From the NCBI GenBank assembly GCA_036897445.1, contig JAYMTL010000001.1, positions 1 to 64,000 on the forward strand: DNA of 64,000 bases, read 5' to 3'. The notes beneath the pieces are model-generated. The model was not told where the DNA came from and made no database searches. It was given only the letters and a program-made list of their open reading frames with translations. A program made the translations under genes and the position numbers. Position 1 is the first letter of the stretch; each line of letters starts with the position of its first letter. Shown in pieces: positions 27,298-40,105 of the stretch. This DNA comes from Pelargonium tetragonum. Lineage: Eukaryota > Streptophyta > Magnoliopsida > Geraniales > Geraniaceae.

Positions 27298-29727
27298 CAA
27301 TCTCATACTAAACTTTAACATAGAGAATAGGAAGCTTGCCCTCTCTAATTTACTAGTAGCCCTTGTTTATTTTACAAACTAACTTTTAGAAATAAAGAAG
27401 GTTTATACAATTCTAGTAAAAAGGATCTTTCATCATTAATTCTTAATTTCTTAATATAGGGAATTCAAGTCAAGGAGGTTCCCTAAGTTATATATTAGCT
27501 ATCAAGGATTCTTCACTAAAAGACTTTAGTTTTTAGTATCATATTACCTGGATCTAAGCAATAAATAACTAAGTCAAAATAGAGTCTCTTTATGAGTGCT
27601 AGCTTCAACCTTTAATAGAGAACTTCTTACGAAAAAAACTATAGTAAAAGAGACTCAATCTTAATCCTTTTGAGTATCATAAGCTCAAAGTGGAATTCGG
27701 GGTACTTTTTACCAGTATGAAATTCCTTCTAGGCTGGCCAAGGGAAATGGGGAATACTTAGTGCAAGATTATCACTCTAAAAGTCTCCGTGCTAATTATC
27801 ATGTTCTTTCTTTTAAAAATTCCTAAATCATTAGATTCTTATAATACGCTCTAGGATTGCGATCATAGATCTATCCTCTATTAGAATCTGATTTACTATT
27901 AAAAGTTAGTTAATCCCGGGTTATATCTCACTAAAAAAAGAGTTCCCAGTTCTCTCCTCAAGCTAATGCCTTCATTTTGTTAAATATGAGAAGCTTTTAG
28001 TTTTAGAGTACCAGAGTACCCCGGGGAGACTAAGTAAGTGTTAATTAAGTAGGTTCTTTACTTCCAAATCTGCAAAAGGAATTCAATTTAGATAGTAACG
28101 TAGACAGGGTTTTCAGAGGTTTTCCTGTATTTGAGTCTCGGTTTTTACAATAGAAAATGCAGTCAAAGGCAAAAGCTAACTCTCCTAGTCCATAAAGTAA
28201 CTCCAGAATGATACAACCGGGAATCTCTCCCTTAAGACTTTTGTTTACGAAAACTTTTGAGAATTCTTATTTATATTGTTAACTCCTTCCAGAAAACTTG
28301 CGTTTCCATACTCTATAGTCTAGCACAGGATTTCCCTTTTAGTTTATTTAAGTAAAGAACCCCGAAAGATGTGAAGCCTTTTTACAATTCCTGTGTACAC
28401 CCTATTCCTATACTCTGGAGCTACTTTACTTTACAGACTAAAAAGATCCACTGTAAAACTCTTAAGGACTCTGTCTACTATACTATAACTTATTAAATAT
28501 AAATCCTAAAAAGAGTGCTCCCTGCCAGACTAAGTTAAACCGCTGTAGTATGCCCTGGGTATTCCTGTATATATAAATTTTGGGGATTCTAGTCAGATAA
28601 ATTGACTTTTTGTCTTTCCTGATGGGAGATTTAATACCCCCTTACTGCTTAGGAGTAAACTCTTCAATTACATTAGTCTATACCCGATGTCTCCTTTATT
28701 TATAGGACAACCCCGGGGTTCTACAACAATTAAGATAAACTTTGGCCTTTTTCTTAATCTATTTTTAACTCTTAAAGAGGATTTGACTTTCATAAGGACA
28801 AAATATAGTATACATTAGGAGCGTTTACCTGTTCTTTTTTTAGTTTCGTCGGACTCTTATAACAAAATAAAACTTCCTTTTTCTATACCCCTGCCCCTAG
28901 TGTTTCCAGTTTTTACGAGTGCTTTTCAGCTATGACTTAAATCTTAAATAAAGAAAGCATTCCTTCTGCTACCGGGAGTTTGGGACGCCACGTTAGTTAA
29001 GGGAATCCGATAAAGCGCTTACGTAAGAATTCTACAGGAGCTTAGTTTTGTGTCTTTTTCTGTTTCTAAATCCAGAGATATAAATAAAAATTTTTGTTAG
29101 AGTCTTTTTTTCTCCGGAATAGCCAATTTAGTAGACCCGGTAATTCATATGGTAGGCACTTGTTTTTTAAGATAAAATTTTAATTAAGTTCTTAGATGAA
29201 AGGGCCTCTATAGAATTTGGATTTAACTTCCGGATCTTATATCTATCTGAAATTTTCTTTAGAATTAAGTATGTCTAATAAATTGGGGTTTCCTTAAAGC
29301 TACTTTGTTATTCCTGGTTGAATTTTGACTCTTCCTTGTCCTGTAAAATAAAAAAGCTAATCCCCTAAATTTAATATACTAGAGATAACTAAAGCTAATG
29401 CCGATGCTAGAATACCTAAAACTTTTATTATCTTAAAAGCCTGGAGAAACCCACTTTGTATAAATACTAGAAGTGGCGGAAACTCTCAATCCCATCCCAA
29501 GAAGGACCCTGCTGTAAGATAAGTTCATAAAATAAAATCTAGTAGGGCGGCTTTTAAGTGACTAGGTAAACTAAGTTATAACATCCTTTTTTATCCCCTA
29601 AACTTCTTTCTAAGCGACTCGCGAGAGCTCCTGAGTAGTAAGACCCTTTCAAGGAAACAAGGCGAATTTATAGAAGGCAGAATACAGAGTATAAAGCCTC
29701 AACCCTGTAGCAAACCCTTTAAATAAA

Positions 29728-29743
29728 TTATAGTTAACTATAA
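29728..29743. repeat. perfect 16-bp palindrome
   Basis: TTATAGTTAACTATAA is its own reverse complement. It is AT-rich, with no gene near. Recorded as structure only. Confidence 0.6.
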
Positions 29744-32700
29744 ATCTATATCAAGGTAGAGATTTACATAAGAAATTTTGAATTCTCTTCTGAAGTGGAT
29801 ACGGAATAAGCAAAGGGTGTAGAAAGTCTTTATATTTTAAGGAAAACCCTTAGAGATTCCTTTTTTAAATTTCTCATTTAAGGTATAGCAGGGAGGTGGA
29901 AGAGGGTACAGTCCTTTATCTGTTAGTTTGACTCCCCAATCCCCTAGGATTCTTAACTGAGTGTTTAGAATTCTTTAGCTTTTTTAACCTAAGTGTTAGC
30001 CAAAGGACTCTTTTTTATTTATTATATACTAAAAACTACCCCTTTTTTACGTACCAAAACTTTAGTCTTACTCATTACTAGGACTTCTACTTTGTCGTAA
30101 AGATAGGCTTTTATAATCCTTAATTTGTGCAATAAAGCCCCTCTTCGAAGCTTGCGGAAGTGTTTCATAACAGACCTTTATCTAAAGGTATATGCAAAGA
30201 AAAGGACTAACAACAATGTAAAAACATGTAAATTGACCTGCTTCAGGATTCAGAAGGTAAGTATTTACCTATTAAAAATGAACTTATTAGTCAACATTTA
30301 TCTACCAGGTTCGGATCCTTTTATAGCAACAGGCTTTTCCTAAAGTCTTACTTTGGCATAAGAGAAGCGAGTAACTTTGCACTCCCTTTGCTTAGGATAC
30401 TTTTAACTTATTTCGTTTATTGGATTTTTTGAATGCGGATAAGCGTTATAAGGACTTGTTGCTTAGTATTATGGGCTTTATAATGTAAGAGCTGCTTCCA
30501 GGTTTCCTTAGTTTTTATTCTTTATTGGGAGCCCAGATAGAACTCAGGTCAATTCTTTTTGAGGACTAGTACGCAAATTAATCTTCTATTTAGTAGGTTT
30601 ATTCTTGGCATCAGGTAACTAATTGATTTTTACGAAATTTCTTTTACCGGAGCTTATGTTTCAAGTCAAAAAAACAGGGGAACAGAAGTACAAAGAATTT
30701 CTCCCCCTTATGAAAAGTAGATAAGCCTAATCTAAAAGTTTAATAGAAGCTCAGGGTCTACCTTTCATTAAAATCTAAGGTTAATAATATTTTTACTAAA
30801 TGAGACCTTGGATATTCCCTTTCATAAGAAAGTGCTTTTGACCACCAAGAGGTGTGAGGAAGTATCAGCCATTTTAATGTTCTTCTACTCTTCCTATCAT
30901 TTACTAAAGTCATGAATGTAAGCTCCGAGGAAAAGAATCTGTTTCTAACCGATCGATCCCGCTTTTAAAGCAAGCAAAGAGATACTTAAAGTAAAAAAGA
31001 GTAAACCCTTTGATTAATTCTTGAAAGAGTTAAGTCGTTTTACAACAAAGTAAGAAAACCTAGTGCAAAATTATTTGCTTATGCCTGGCTGAAAAGTGTC
31101 CTATTGTAAAATATGCTTGAAAGGGAAAAAAGGGGAACCCATGAAATTCTATATAGATCCTGAGGGCCTTGATTCTAAAAACTAAACTGTAGCTGGCCTT
31201 CGCGTAGACTTAAAAAACTGAAAGATAGAGAATCCCTTTGCAAGAACGGGGAGGACCCTTGAAATAGCTTGCAGAGAAGCCTTATTTACTATCCCTTAGA
31301 TATAGGACTGCGAATTTACTATCAATCTTATTAATTCCTTTGTAAAAAGTGCTCAGAGAGCCTAGGAAGCCTTGACGTACAATAATAGGGTTAAAAGAAT
31401 ACGAAAAAGTAAATATCATTCTTTTCTTTATCAGACTTTTTCTTAGTTTTCTAAAAAGAGTTATAGGCACGGGTCTTTTTTTGTATACCCTAGCCCCTTT
31501 GGTCTTAAATCTTAACGGAGTCCCCTCTACTAAAAGAGCCCAGCTTAGAGTGGGGTTTGTTACAAGGCAATAGATGTTAAGAATTAATTTGTACAGAAAG
31601 CAACGAGTCTTTTTTCTACCAATACCAACCCGAAGTCTTGGAATATATCAAAAAATCCGGGTAACGAGTACTGAATTCTGGGGCAGTGTCTACTCTAAAA
31701 GGAGGTTCCCGAAAAGGAAATAAAAGGGTTTATAAAAGAGTAAATCCTATACAAGTAGTTTTGAATATTCTGTAAAGATTACACTAAAATGAAGAAAGTT
31801 GGATAGTATGAATATGCTCAAAACCTGGGATGTAAACAGGGTCAGGATGCGTTAGGTAATGGAGTTATACGTGTACTTCTATATTTAATAGAAAGAGTTA
31901 GACTGGAAGTGTTCCTTCATCTAATTTTAGTCGAATAAAAGGAGCTCACTAGTACCAATTAAAGTATATAACGGAATTCCTTTACCTTAGCCGGGTTCCT
32001 GCTCCTACAAGCAAGAATGACTTACTAAGAATATGGATCTAAGGAAGATTTTGATACTATATGTATTTTCTACTTGTTGTACAACTTCCATTTAAAAATA
32101 TCCGCTTCCAAAGGAAAGGAAAAGGACTTCTGTAGATTTTTGTACATAAGGGATATACGGAATCTCTTTAATACACTTTTTCGAATAAAGGGCTTTAAGG
32201 GCATTTCTCCAGAATTAAGAGGGGTCCGCTTTCTCATTGTACACAGCCAAATTAATTATTCAAAGTATCCAGAGGGGTTCTATGACGAGCGGGGTTTAAA
32301 CTTCTTTGTTTAGACTAACATTTTTTGCTTGTTATAAAACTTTCTCAAATATCTTTTACCTCAACCTAACTTCTAAGGAATCCTTAAGAGCTTGTACAAT
32401 AAAGAGTTTCCTGGTACTGCTTTTACGCGACCTAACTAAAACTAATAAGTTAATAAACTCCTCTACTCTATAAGAGTCTGTATTAATTAAAAGGTATATA
32501 TAGCATTGATACTAAAAAAATCTCTTTACTTAAACACTACAGTAAGAACACTTCCAAATCCAAGATGTGATATAAGAGTAAAAAAGGCAAAAGCTCCTTG
32601 CAAGGGGTGTAGGATTATATCCAAAAGAATAACCCTACCTATCTGAGAAGAATTAAAAAACCCCTTCTGAATTCCGCTAAAGTAGTTTTTAGTCCCGTTT

Positions 32701-35085
32701 AAGAGTCTTTTAACTATCTACTTCTAAAGTAAAGGTCTTTAACAATAAAAGAAGTGGTAGCTGCTGTTTGTTACAGAGGGAGGTTAAATGGGTTAAAGTA
32801 AGTGTCTTTGTAGATCAGTATCCAGTAAAATAGCAATAAATTGACTTTCTTTTTATTAAAGTGGATATCTCTATTCTTGTTTTACTTCAGTATTCTAACA
32901 TGAGCTTTTTCTATGTAGTACTATAAATGTAGTTTTACTAGTAAGTTTATTCTAAAGAGCTATAGTTCCAAGAAATTTTCTTGTAGAAATCCTTTGGGAT
33001 ATTACGCAAATCCATTTTAAAGCGGGAGAGCCTCTCCCTTAATAGAATTCAAATTCCCTGTCAAGGAGTAAAAGCTAGTATGTACCTTTAGTTCTCCGGT
33101 TTCCATAGTTATGTATTTTGTACTTCGGTAGATAGGAAGATTATCCCATATCTTTAGTGAACCTTTTAAACCCCTGGATTTTACGAAACCTTTATTATTA
33201 AAGTTCCCTTACCCTTGCTTGCCAAAACAAAAAAGGTCTCTATCTTTTTTGATAACCCCAAAAAACTTATATATACCTGTAGGCACCATAGCACAAAAGC
33301 TAGGAAGAGCTTTCCTATAAATCTATTTTAGTCATTTTCTTTTGATACCCTAGGATAATAAGGATAATAGCACTTAAAAGGGTCTAACTCCTCTTTGAAA
33401 AGTGGGAAATCCTTTCTAGAGGAGGTAACCAAGCGGTTTAGTTTCTTGATAGAGGCCAAACCCCTTACTCCAGTATTTAATGAGATCTAAAAATCTTCTT
33501 ATGAGTTTCTGAAATTTATGCTGTAGCGTCTCTAATACCCTAAAATTTTTGTAGCTTCAACGTAGTACTGAGCCAGATCTCGTACCTCTTGTCAACCTCG
33601 TATAGCTTTCTAAACTATGTAAAACCAGATTAAATTAAACTATTACTGATGGAATAACTAGTAAAGGACCCCTAAATGAAATTACAGAATGGTCTATTAG
33701 ACACCAATAAAAAAGAAGCTTAGTCTTTTAGCATTGGCGTATAAACTCTTCAAAGTCTATACTACTACAAAAAAGCATGTTATATAAAATAAACCCTTTG
33801 ACGCTTTTCTTCTGGATGTGAGTAAAAATACCCCTCTTTTTTACTACTACGGACTACTCCTTGATAAAAAATTACAATATATTAGGAAACACTGCGAAAA
33901 GGGGGCGCTTACCAATATGGAATATTCCCTCACCTTAAAATACTCTAAATATTTACCATGATATACAGGAAACTTAAAGCTTTTTGCATTTTACTAAAAC
34001 TAGGTTTGGGCGGGTTATTTTTTTACGTAATAGTAGCTCCTGGACTTGCTTTTGATAGGTTTTTCGGGTTAATAACAAAGCGGGGGCTTTTCTTAATCAT
34101 TTACGAACATATATGCTTTTGGTATCCTATTTATTATGACGGATCTGACAGAAACACCTAACATAGAAACGTAGGAAATCTAAACTAGAGATTAAAAGTC
34201 TCGATTCAGCCGGAAACTCCTTTACATTGGGTTGGTCGGCATTAAAATACTTCTTATTTACCTTTAGTAGAAATCCCTCGTGCAGTATAATAAAAGATAA
34301 AAATCCAGTATACACAAATAAAGCCTGTATTTCCATGCAAAAAGGGTCTTAATTTTATAACACGGATAGTATTAGAATACTCATAAATCTAATTTCATTT
34401 CTTAGAGTTCCTGTAGACAAAAGGTTTTGCAAGATAACGGGATCCCTTCTTGAACTAAGATCTCACTTTATGTCTGTTATAGGAGATATACTAAAAAAGT
34501 AATAAAAAGTCAAATTAAGAAACTCATTCAGATGTGCTTTATATCCTACATCTATTCTATATAACTTTTTAACTTCGTTACCTTTACTAGATACTGTAAC
34601 ATAAAAAGAATCCCAGCCAGGTGCGAATTAGTTTCCAAAACGCTAAGCAAGACTTGAAGGAGCTCTTGTTGAATAGAATTTCTCAGATAGGTAATCCAGA
34701 GACCCCTTTTTAGTTAGTGAAACAGCACGATCTGACAGTCCCTAATGTCTAAAAAGTTAATAAAGGTCTCCTCGAGTAGCTGCAATTCTCGTGAATGTTA
34801 GAAAGAAGTATATCCGGTATCCTATTTGTTTACCCGACTTTTTTCTACCGAGGACTAGCAAAATACCTTAAAGGCTTTGGTATGAACTCTTAAATAGCAA
34901 GCCTAAAAGGGCACCGACTAGGGACTATGCCATATGAAATCATGCAAAACTTTTTACAGGATAACTGCAGAGTTCTAATATCCACTATACACGCAGTGTT
35001 ACTTTAATGCTTTGGGGGCCCCGCAAAAGTCTTTGTGCAGAAGAGCATCTATTAAATTTTTATATAACAGATACGAGGATTAGAA

Positions 35086-35111
35086 ACTGTAAAAGTTTAC
35101 TGTAAAAGTTT
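35086..35111 (+). repeat. tandem repeat, 2 x 13 bp
   Basis: ACTGTAAAAGTTT occurs twice head to tail without mismatch, a small slippage duplication in non-coding DNA. Confidence 0.85.
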
Positions 35112-35537
35112 GAGCGGTTCGTATTTGAAATTAAAGTTAAAAGATCTCTAGCATCTTAATATTGACGAGTTTAGCAAAAGTCTCCTTGGGATTGTTTGAT
35201 GTAACAAAACGGTTAGTTATATGACTCCAGTAATGAGGAAAAGATCCGTTGCGGGGGTGTCTTAGACAGCTATGAAACTAGTGTAATTGCAAGAATACCT
35301 AGTAAAAAATTTTTAGTTACAAATCCCAATATATATATATATCCAACTTTCCACGTATAAATATAAAAAGTAAAAGGTGAGTCAAGTTTCAATTTTAAAG
35401 TATTCTATGACCATTTGCCTTTAACATGCAATCTACTTCTAACACACAAGGGTTTTTCCTTGCACAAAGCAATGATGAAAGGAATTCCTTTAAGAAAAGC
35501 CAAGTAAATGCCTATTTATAAATTTACGTATTAACTG

Positions 35538-35554
35538 TTAATTACATTACCTTG
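35538..35554 (-). repeat. dispersed 17-bp motif, copy 5
   Basis: Exact consensus on the - strand. The copies here and at 39266 both have CTG directly left of TTAATT on the + strand, so homology between these two extends three bases beyond the core. Confidence 0.8.
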
Positions 35555-36771
35555 CTCTAAGGCGCTTTGGAACACCTTTTGTTAAGGACTGAAAATAAGA
35601 TTCTTCCAGCTCTCTTTATTTGTTTTGTAATAGGTATTTTATCAGATAATACTTAGCTTAAGAATTTTTGGGAGTTCTTGTAAAAAGCTTTTCTGATTAG
35701 TAATTATTTATACACCTGTGTAAGGAAGGCTTGATCTTAAACCACTTATACTAAAGAGTGGCTTCGATGTAACACACAGATTTAGCTGGGTATACCTTTA
35801 CCAATTAGACCTTTTTATTGAATTTGAGAAAGAATTTATATAAATTTGGGTACTGTTCTCGTTAATCCGGATTCCTTTTCTTAGCCTTTTTGAAATTTGT
35901 TAAGGAGTTGCCGAGGTCTCTAATAAACTGCCGACTCCAAAAAGTCCTCGATATAGGGTGTATCCGAATTGTCAAAAAGGGGATTGCTTTCACGTCCTTC
36001 TCTTAATCCTTATTTTATTCCGAAAAGCGCCCGAGTTGCTTGCAATAAAGTGCTTTTACTAATAAGGGCCTGTCTAGTCCAGGAGTAGAGGTTATAAATG
36101 TGGTGCATATACTAGGGATTCTTCTTGTTCTTGGTTTTCCGGCTTTTAATTTAAAGCAAAGGCATATAAAATAAAGGGCTCTTTTTCTTTTCGCAAATCC
36201 GGGAGGATAATAATAATAATAGAGTGTGCCCTACTCCTGAAATTAAGCTATAAACCGGCAGGTAATCGTGCTTTAAAAGCCCCTAAGTTGGTTTTTTTCC
36301 TCTTTATCTTGGCAAAGATAACTCCTGTTTTACTACTCTCTGAGTTTAGGCAGTATAGACGTGTATGAAACAAAGGGAGTTTCCTTGGGTTAAACCCGGT
36401 TAGCATACGGACGTAAGGAGGGCAAAAATTCGTTTTCATTTTTGGTCAATACGAATTTTTATGGATTACCTTTCCAGGGTCAAGTTTTAGCTCAGATCAG
36501 AAAGGTTGTTCATAAAAAGTTCATATATCCCAGTAGAGACAAGGACGGGGTCACTTATAATTTAGTTGTTATTTTGAGATTTTTATAATACTAAATTCCC
36601 TATTAAGCTTTGCTCATGAGTGCTCCTCAAACGGATTTCCTAGACTTTTCAAGCTAATAGAATAAAATGAAAGGTTAAATTAAAGAAAAAAGGGGGTGCA
36701 AGAAAAGAGTAAGAGCTTTAGGGATAGAAGATTTTAAAATACCTGTACTACTTGTCTTGTAGGGGATAACT

Positions 36772-37080
36772 TGTAGCCTATGTCTTATTGTAGTTACAGT
36801 CTTAGATTGTATAAGTATAGTAACTGTTTCTTCTGCCTTTATCGTTAATGAGTATAGGGCCCTAGGGAGTGCAGGAGAGATTCTTACCGACAGGAGCCTT
36901 AGCGAGGTAATGTAATTACTAGTATATACAAGATAGAACATATATACACTATAGGCTATAGGAACACACACTTTATTACTGACCTAATTCTTCTTATGTA
37001 TCTTTCTTCTGAACTATACTCGGTACCAGTATCTTAATCCTAGGAGAGCTAGACCTCTCTAAGTCTTAGCGGCTATACCA
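36772..37080. repeat. diverged paralogous segment, copy 1
   Basis: Aligns with 61906-62220 in a series of blocks in the same order: TGTAGCCT followed by TTGTAGTTA; ACTGT then CTTCTG and TATC; a 29-bp block at 36884-36912 matching 62031-62059 at 25 positions; a block around ACATATA; and CTAGGAGA, CCTCT and AGTCT near 37040-37065. Between blocks the copies differ freely. A 98-codon - strand frame (36675-36971) covers it, but the differences in the best block change three amino acids in a row, so the conservation does not look protein-driven. The segment runs into the LSU-rRNA-like core at 37060 and may be a transcribed non-coding unit. Confidence 0.6.
36905..36918 (+). repeat. dispersed 17-bp motif, copy 6 (14 bp kept)
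   Basis: AGGTAATGTAATTA is present, with GCG in place of the first bases of the consensus. It overlaps the best-conserved block of the paralogous segment. In the second paralog the matching place (62052-62059) keeps only AGGTAATG, so the TAATTA half was lost or gained in one copy. Confidence 0.6.
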
Positions 37081-37110
37081 GTCCTAAGGTGCGAATGCCC
37101 TGTATCTAAA
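37060..37110 (+). rRNA. probable LSU rRNA domain IV fragment
   Basis: GCGGCTATACCAGTCCTAAG followed by GTGCGAATGCCCTGTATC lines up with the nearly universal LSU stretch GGCGGCCGTAACTATAACGG then TCCTAAGGTAGCGAAATTCC (the E. coli 23S region near position 1930). GTCCTAAGGT is exact, GCGAA follows with one base missing, and GCGGC and CTATA precede it in the right order. In the intact ribosome this part lines the intersubunit face. Only about 40-50 nt align and the LSU regions that should flank it are absent, which fits a scattered, fragmented rRNA as known in apicomplexan and dinoflagellate mitochondria. The paralog at 62.2 kb does not keep the core. Chance similarity cannot be ruled out without a search. 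Confidence 0.4.
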
Positions 37111-38000
37111 CTCTTGGTGTTTTGGGCCTTCTTGTTGTCTGTACTTAATTACTGTAGCTAGTGTAATTATACCTATACTGGGATTCCCTAGATAGTTAAG
37201 TAAGTTTATATTATTATTCTATAGTAGTATAATGTATATAGATAGTAATTATTGATACACTTACTCACTTACCGCTAGACCAAGACCTACTTAACTTGAC
37301 TTCATATTCTTACTTGTTATTCTGCACCCCTCTCCTTCAGACTCCTCGGGAATAAAGGATACTGATTACACATTTACAGCTAAGACCTTCCTAGGTTCCT
37401 TATTGGAATCCCTCTTACTTGACTAGTTAGAGATTAGAAACCCCAAAGACTCTACTAGAACTTCCTAAATACAGACCTAAAGGGAACTTCCTTCTTTTAG
37501 ATGCCTACCTTCTTCAGATCAGAGATATAAACCTCTTTTTTTATAGAAGCTTTCTTACTAGCTTTGCGAGTCTTTTGTAAAAAGCAAATGGAAGGAATTG
37601 AAGCAAAAGTTGTTTGCGGTCAAGACAAGCAAGATAGAATTAGTACTAAGTAGGTATTCCCTTTTCTATAGATTCGCTTAACTAGACTAGACAGGAATTT
37701 TCCATCTACTCGTCTGAGAACTTTTTATTGGATTATAAAGAGTACTATCAAATACTATAAAAATTGAGTTCATATCTTCCAAACAAAAAGGTGGAGCTTG
37801 AGCTTTAACAATCGAGTTAGTTATAGGATCCTTGAATTCTAGATAGAATCCACTGAGATAAGAATTTGTACCTGATTTAGTAGTGTACTGAAGCTCTAAA
37901 GAAGTGAGTGCAATACTCGGTAGGAATTCCTTAAGTTTTATTAAGAAGGAGACTCTATAATATAACAAAGAAGTAAGAGTTACAGTATAACCATATCAAT
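37110..38000. other. gene-free tract, start of main texture-B region
   Basis: Holds one 93-codon - strand frame (37687-37968) with no recognised family. The + strand is T/C-rich in the first half. Nothing further was recognised. Confidence 0.4.
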
Positions 38001-38640
38001 TAACAGCTATGCTTTTTATCGCCAAACTTTTTCACCAAATTTTAAAAACTATCTTTTATTGGTCTATCTAAAATGGGGATCCTTAGCCGCTGACACTCAT
38101 ATCTGCATTTAAGAGTAACGCGAGCATATCTACTTAGTCAACTAGCCGGGTTAACTACAGAGTGTTTATTTCTCTTCAATTAGGGGCCTCTTAATCTGGG
38201 CTAGTCATAGCACCTTATTCCATTTACGGATCTTTACTATTTTCATCCTTGGGAGCCCCCTTTAGTTCAATCCCAACCATGAAAGTGAGTCTAACTGTAT
38301 CTATCATAGCTTTCCAAAACCTGGAATTAGAATGATGTTTAGATTATCTTCTTTAGCAGCACCTAAGCACCTAATAAACTCAGGAATTAATGGACTCCTT
38401 AACACGAGAATTTAAGGAATGATTTTCTCTTCTCAACAGCCCGGTTAAGACCATTAACACTTAGGATTAACACCTTTACTATCCGCTTAGAATAGTACTA
38501 TACGGAAGAGTACTTTCACTCCTTTAGCTACACCGCCAATACAGTTACTAGAGATAGAGCTGCAATTAATTCTAAGTTGTAAGTTCCTAATCTCAAAGGG
38601 CAATAGAATCTAGAGTTTCAGGGAACTCTAAGGATACCAA

Positions 38641-38671
38641 AGCTACAATTCCTATAGTTACAGTTTTAATT
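38641..38671 (+). repeat. repeat block AGCTACAATTCC...TATAGTTACAGTT, copy 1
   Basis: AGCTACAATTCC is followed at once by TATAGTTACAGTTTTAATT. The second copy (44032-44075) has the same two parts separated by a short insertion that repeats AGCTACAAT. Related AGCTACAATTCC words also occur near 41561 and 50531. Confidence 0.6.
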
Positions 38672-39265
38672 GAGTCTACATTTACTTATTAACAGGAACT
38701 TCTAAGGGCTTCATATCAGACCTAGCTGAAAAGAACTGGTTTCGGTTATCCATTAATCCTCTCTAGCACAAGTTGCCTACAAGATACTAAATTAGCTGCA
38801 ATCCCAGGAATCTGGGTTTCCTGTCTTAAACTACCTTTATTTAGCTCGCAAGGACATTCCACAATAGATTATTTCTAAGGAAAGGTCTTCCCAAGCATTG
38901 AATTACAGAGACTGTGTTATTCATGTTCTAGACTGTTAAAGTCCTACCTAGTCAATCTGCTAAATGTTTACAAACTCTGGTTTCTACCATTGTAAAACCC
39001 AGAAACATAACATAGGAAACAAGCTAACAAACCCTAAACATCTCTTATACTGTAAGCTGAAAGGGACACAAACTCATAAGATTATAAAAGATGAGCTTAA
39101 TCCTAAAATTAATAAGCCCAGGAACGCTAAGGTTTCCAAGTAGAAGTAGAAACCTCCTCGCTAAAACAATTGCACATCCACTTTTCTAATAAATTCAGGG
39201 ATGATGGAGTATAGAAAGAAACCCTTTACCTTGTTCAAGAATTCTTACTAACTAAGAGCTACCTG

Positions 39266-39282
39266 TTAATTATATTACCTTG
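39266..39282 (-). repeat. dispersed 17-bp motif, copy 7 (1 mismatch)
   Basis: CAAGGTAATATAATTAA on the - strand, one change from the consensus. This copy lies well inside texture B, so the motif is not limited to texture A. Confidence 0.75.
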
Positions 39283-40010
39283 CAGCAGATACAGTAAATT
39301 AACAAAGTAGTAAAGAAGTCCCTCTTTTAAGGATAAAGACTTCCGGCTCTCTGTTGCTTATCGTATAGGAGGATACTCACTTACTTAGATAGGTAATACA
39401 TAAATCTCTATTACCGAGTAACCATTCTTGGTTAGGAGGTTATAAAATATAGTACATTCTAGATAGACCACCACACGCTTTGAAGACCATAAATTGGGAA
39501 TTTCAAAAAAAGACTGAAATTCTATAAGCTGTTGATTTTCTATAATTCCCTTGTTAAATGTTAAATTGGCCTTGGACCCTTACTTAGGTTACTACTTCTC
39601 TATAAGCTGGATACTAAGAGACAAGACAGTGACTTCCCTTTAGAAAAACCCTTTGGACAGCCTTACAAATTAAACTAAATAAGGAACAATAGTTAACCTA
39701 GCAGCAACACCTTTTCATTATTGTTCTTGAGAGTTTTAAAAGTGAAAGTGTAGCTATTAGGAGTAGGAGTTAGGAGAAATAGAATACCTGTCCTATTTGT
39801 TGGAGCTAATGCTGCTAGCTAAGGTTGTATTCTATAGTTAAATATACAATCTGTTCTAAATAGTAATATAGGAAAGGAGTTTGCCTTACCTTAGAGTTTA
39901 TAAGTTTTCTTAGATGTTATAGTTCCACGTTTTATTAGTATTTGTAGCTAGACTTCCTTTGGACAGCTTTCCCTAACAAAAGAACTAAAACCTTTCATCG
40001 ATTATCCATG

Positions 40011-40105
40011 AGAACTAGTACTAATACAAATAGGTTTATCTGCTTTACAATAAAACTAAAAGAAGGAATTCATTTACTCATAAACTACTAAACAGGAACT
40101 CTTTT
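40011..40105 (+). repeat. direct repeat with exact 40-bp core, copy 1
   Basis: 40011-40050 is identical to 50800-50839. After a short gap, TCATAAACTACTAAAC and GAACYCTTTT-type words continue the match to 50879, so the whole homologous segment is about 80-95 bp. The part 40064-40098 also matches 45911-45945 with about four differences. The perfect 40-bp core beside diverged flanks suggests recent copying, gene conversion or strong constraint on the core. Confidence 0.9.

Larger units (their letters stand above)
24300..36700. other. gene-free tract, texture A
   Basis: Frames of 62-86 codons at 24476-24676 (-), 26270-26530 (+), 30125-30343 (+), 31282-31470 (-), 32074-32313 (+), 33958-34161 (+), 34127-34336 (-) and 36248-36439 (-) were read and none recalls a known protein. 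Several begin with TTG or GTG without a visible ribosome site. G-run/C-run cores are dense. Short AT runs lie at 26186-26197 and 35329-35342. Hairpins, a small tandem repeat, a tRNA-like stretch and one 17-bp motif are listed separately. Confidence 0.5.

Noticed and set aside
32074-32313. 79-codon + strand frame with a faint ribosomal-protein feel
   Set aside because: No residue pattern of any ribosomal protein could be aligned with confidence.
35329-35342. Short AT dinucleotide runs here and at 26186-26197 and 63541-63551
   Set aside because: Ordinary simple sequence for AT-rich DNA, with no attached feature.
36675-36971. 98-codon - strand frame over the paralogous segment
   Set aside because: In the best-conserved block the second copy changes successive amino acids and lacks a matching frame, so the conservation is not coding-like.
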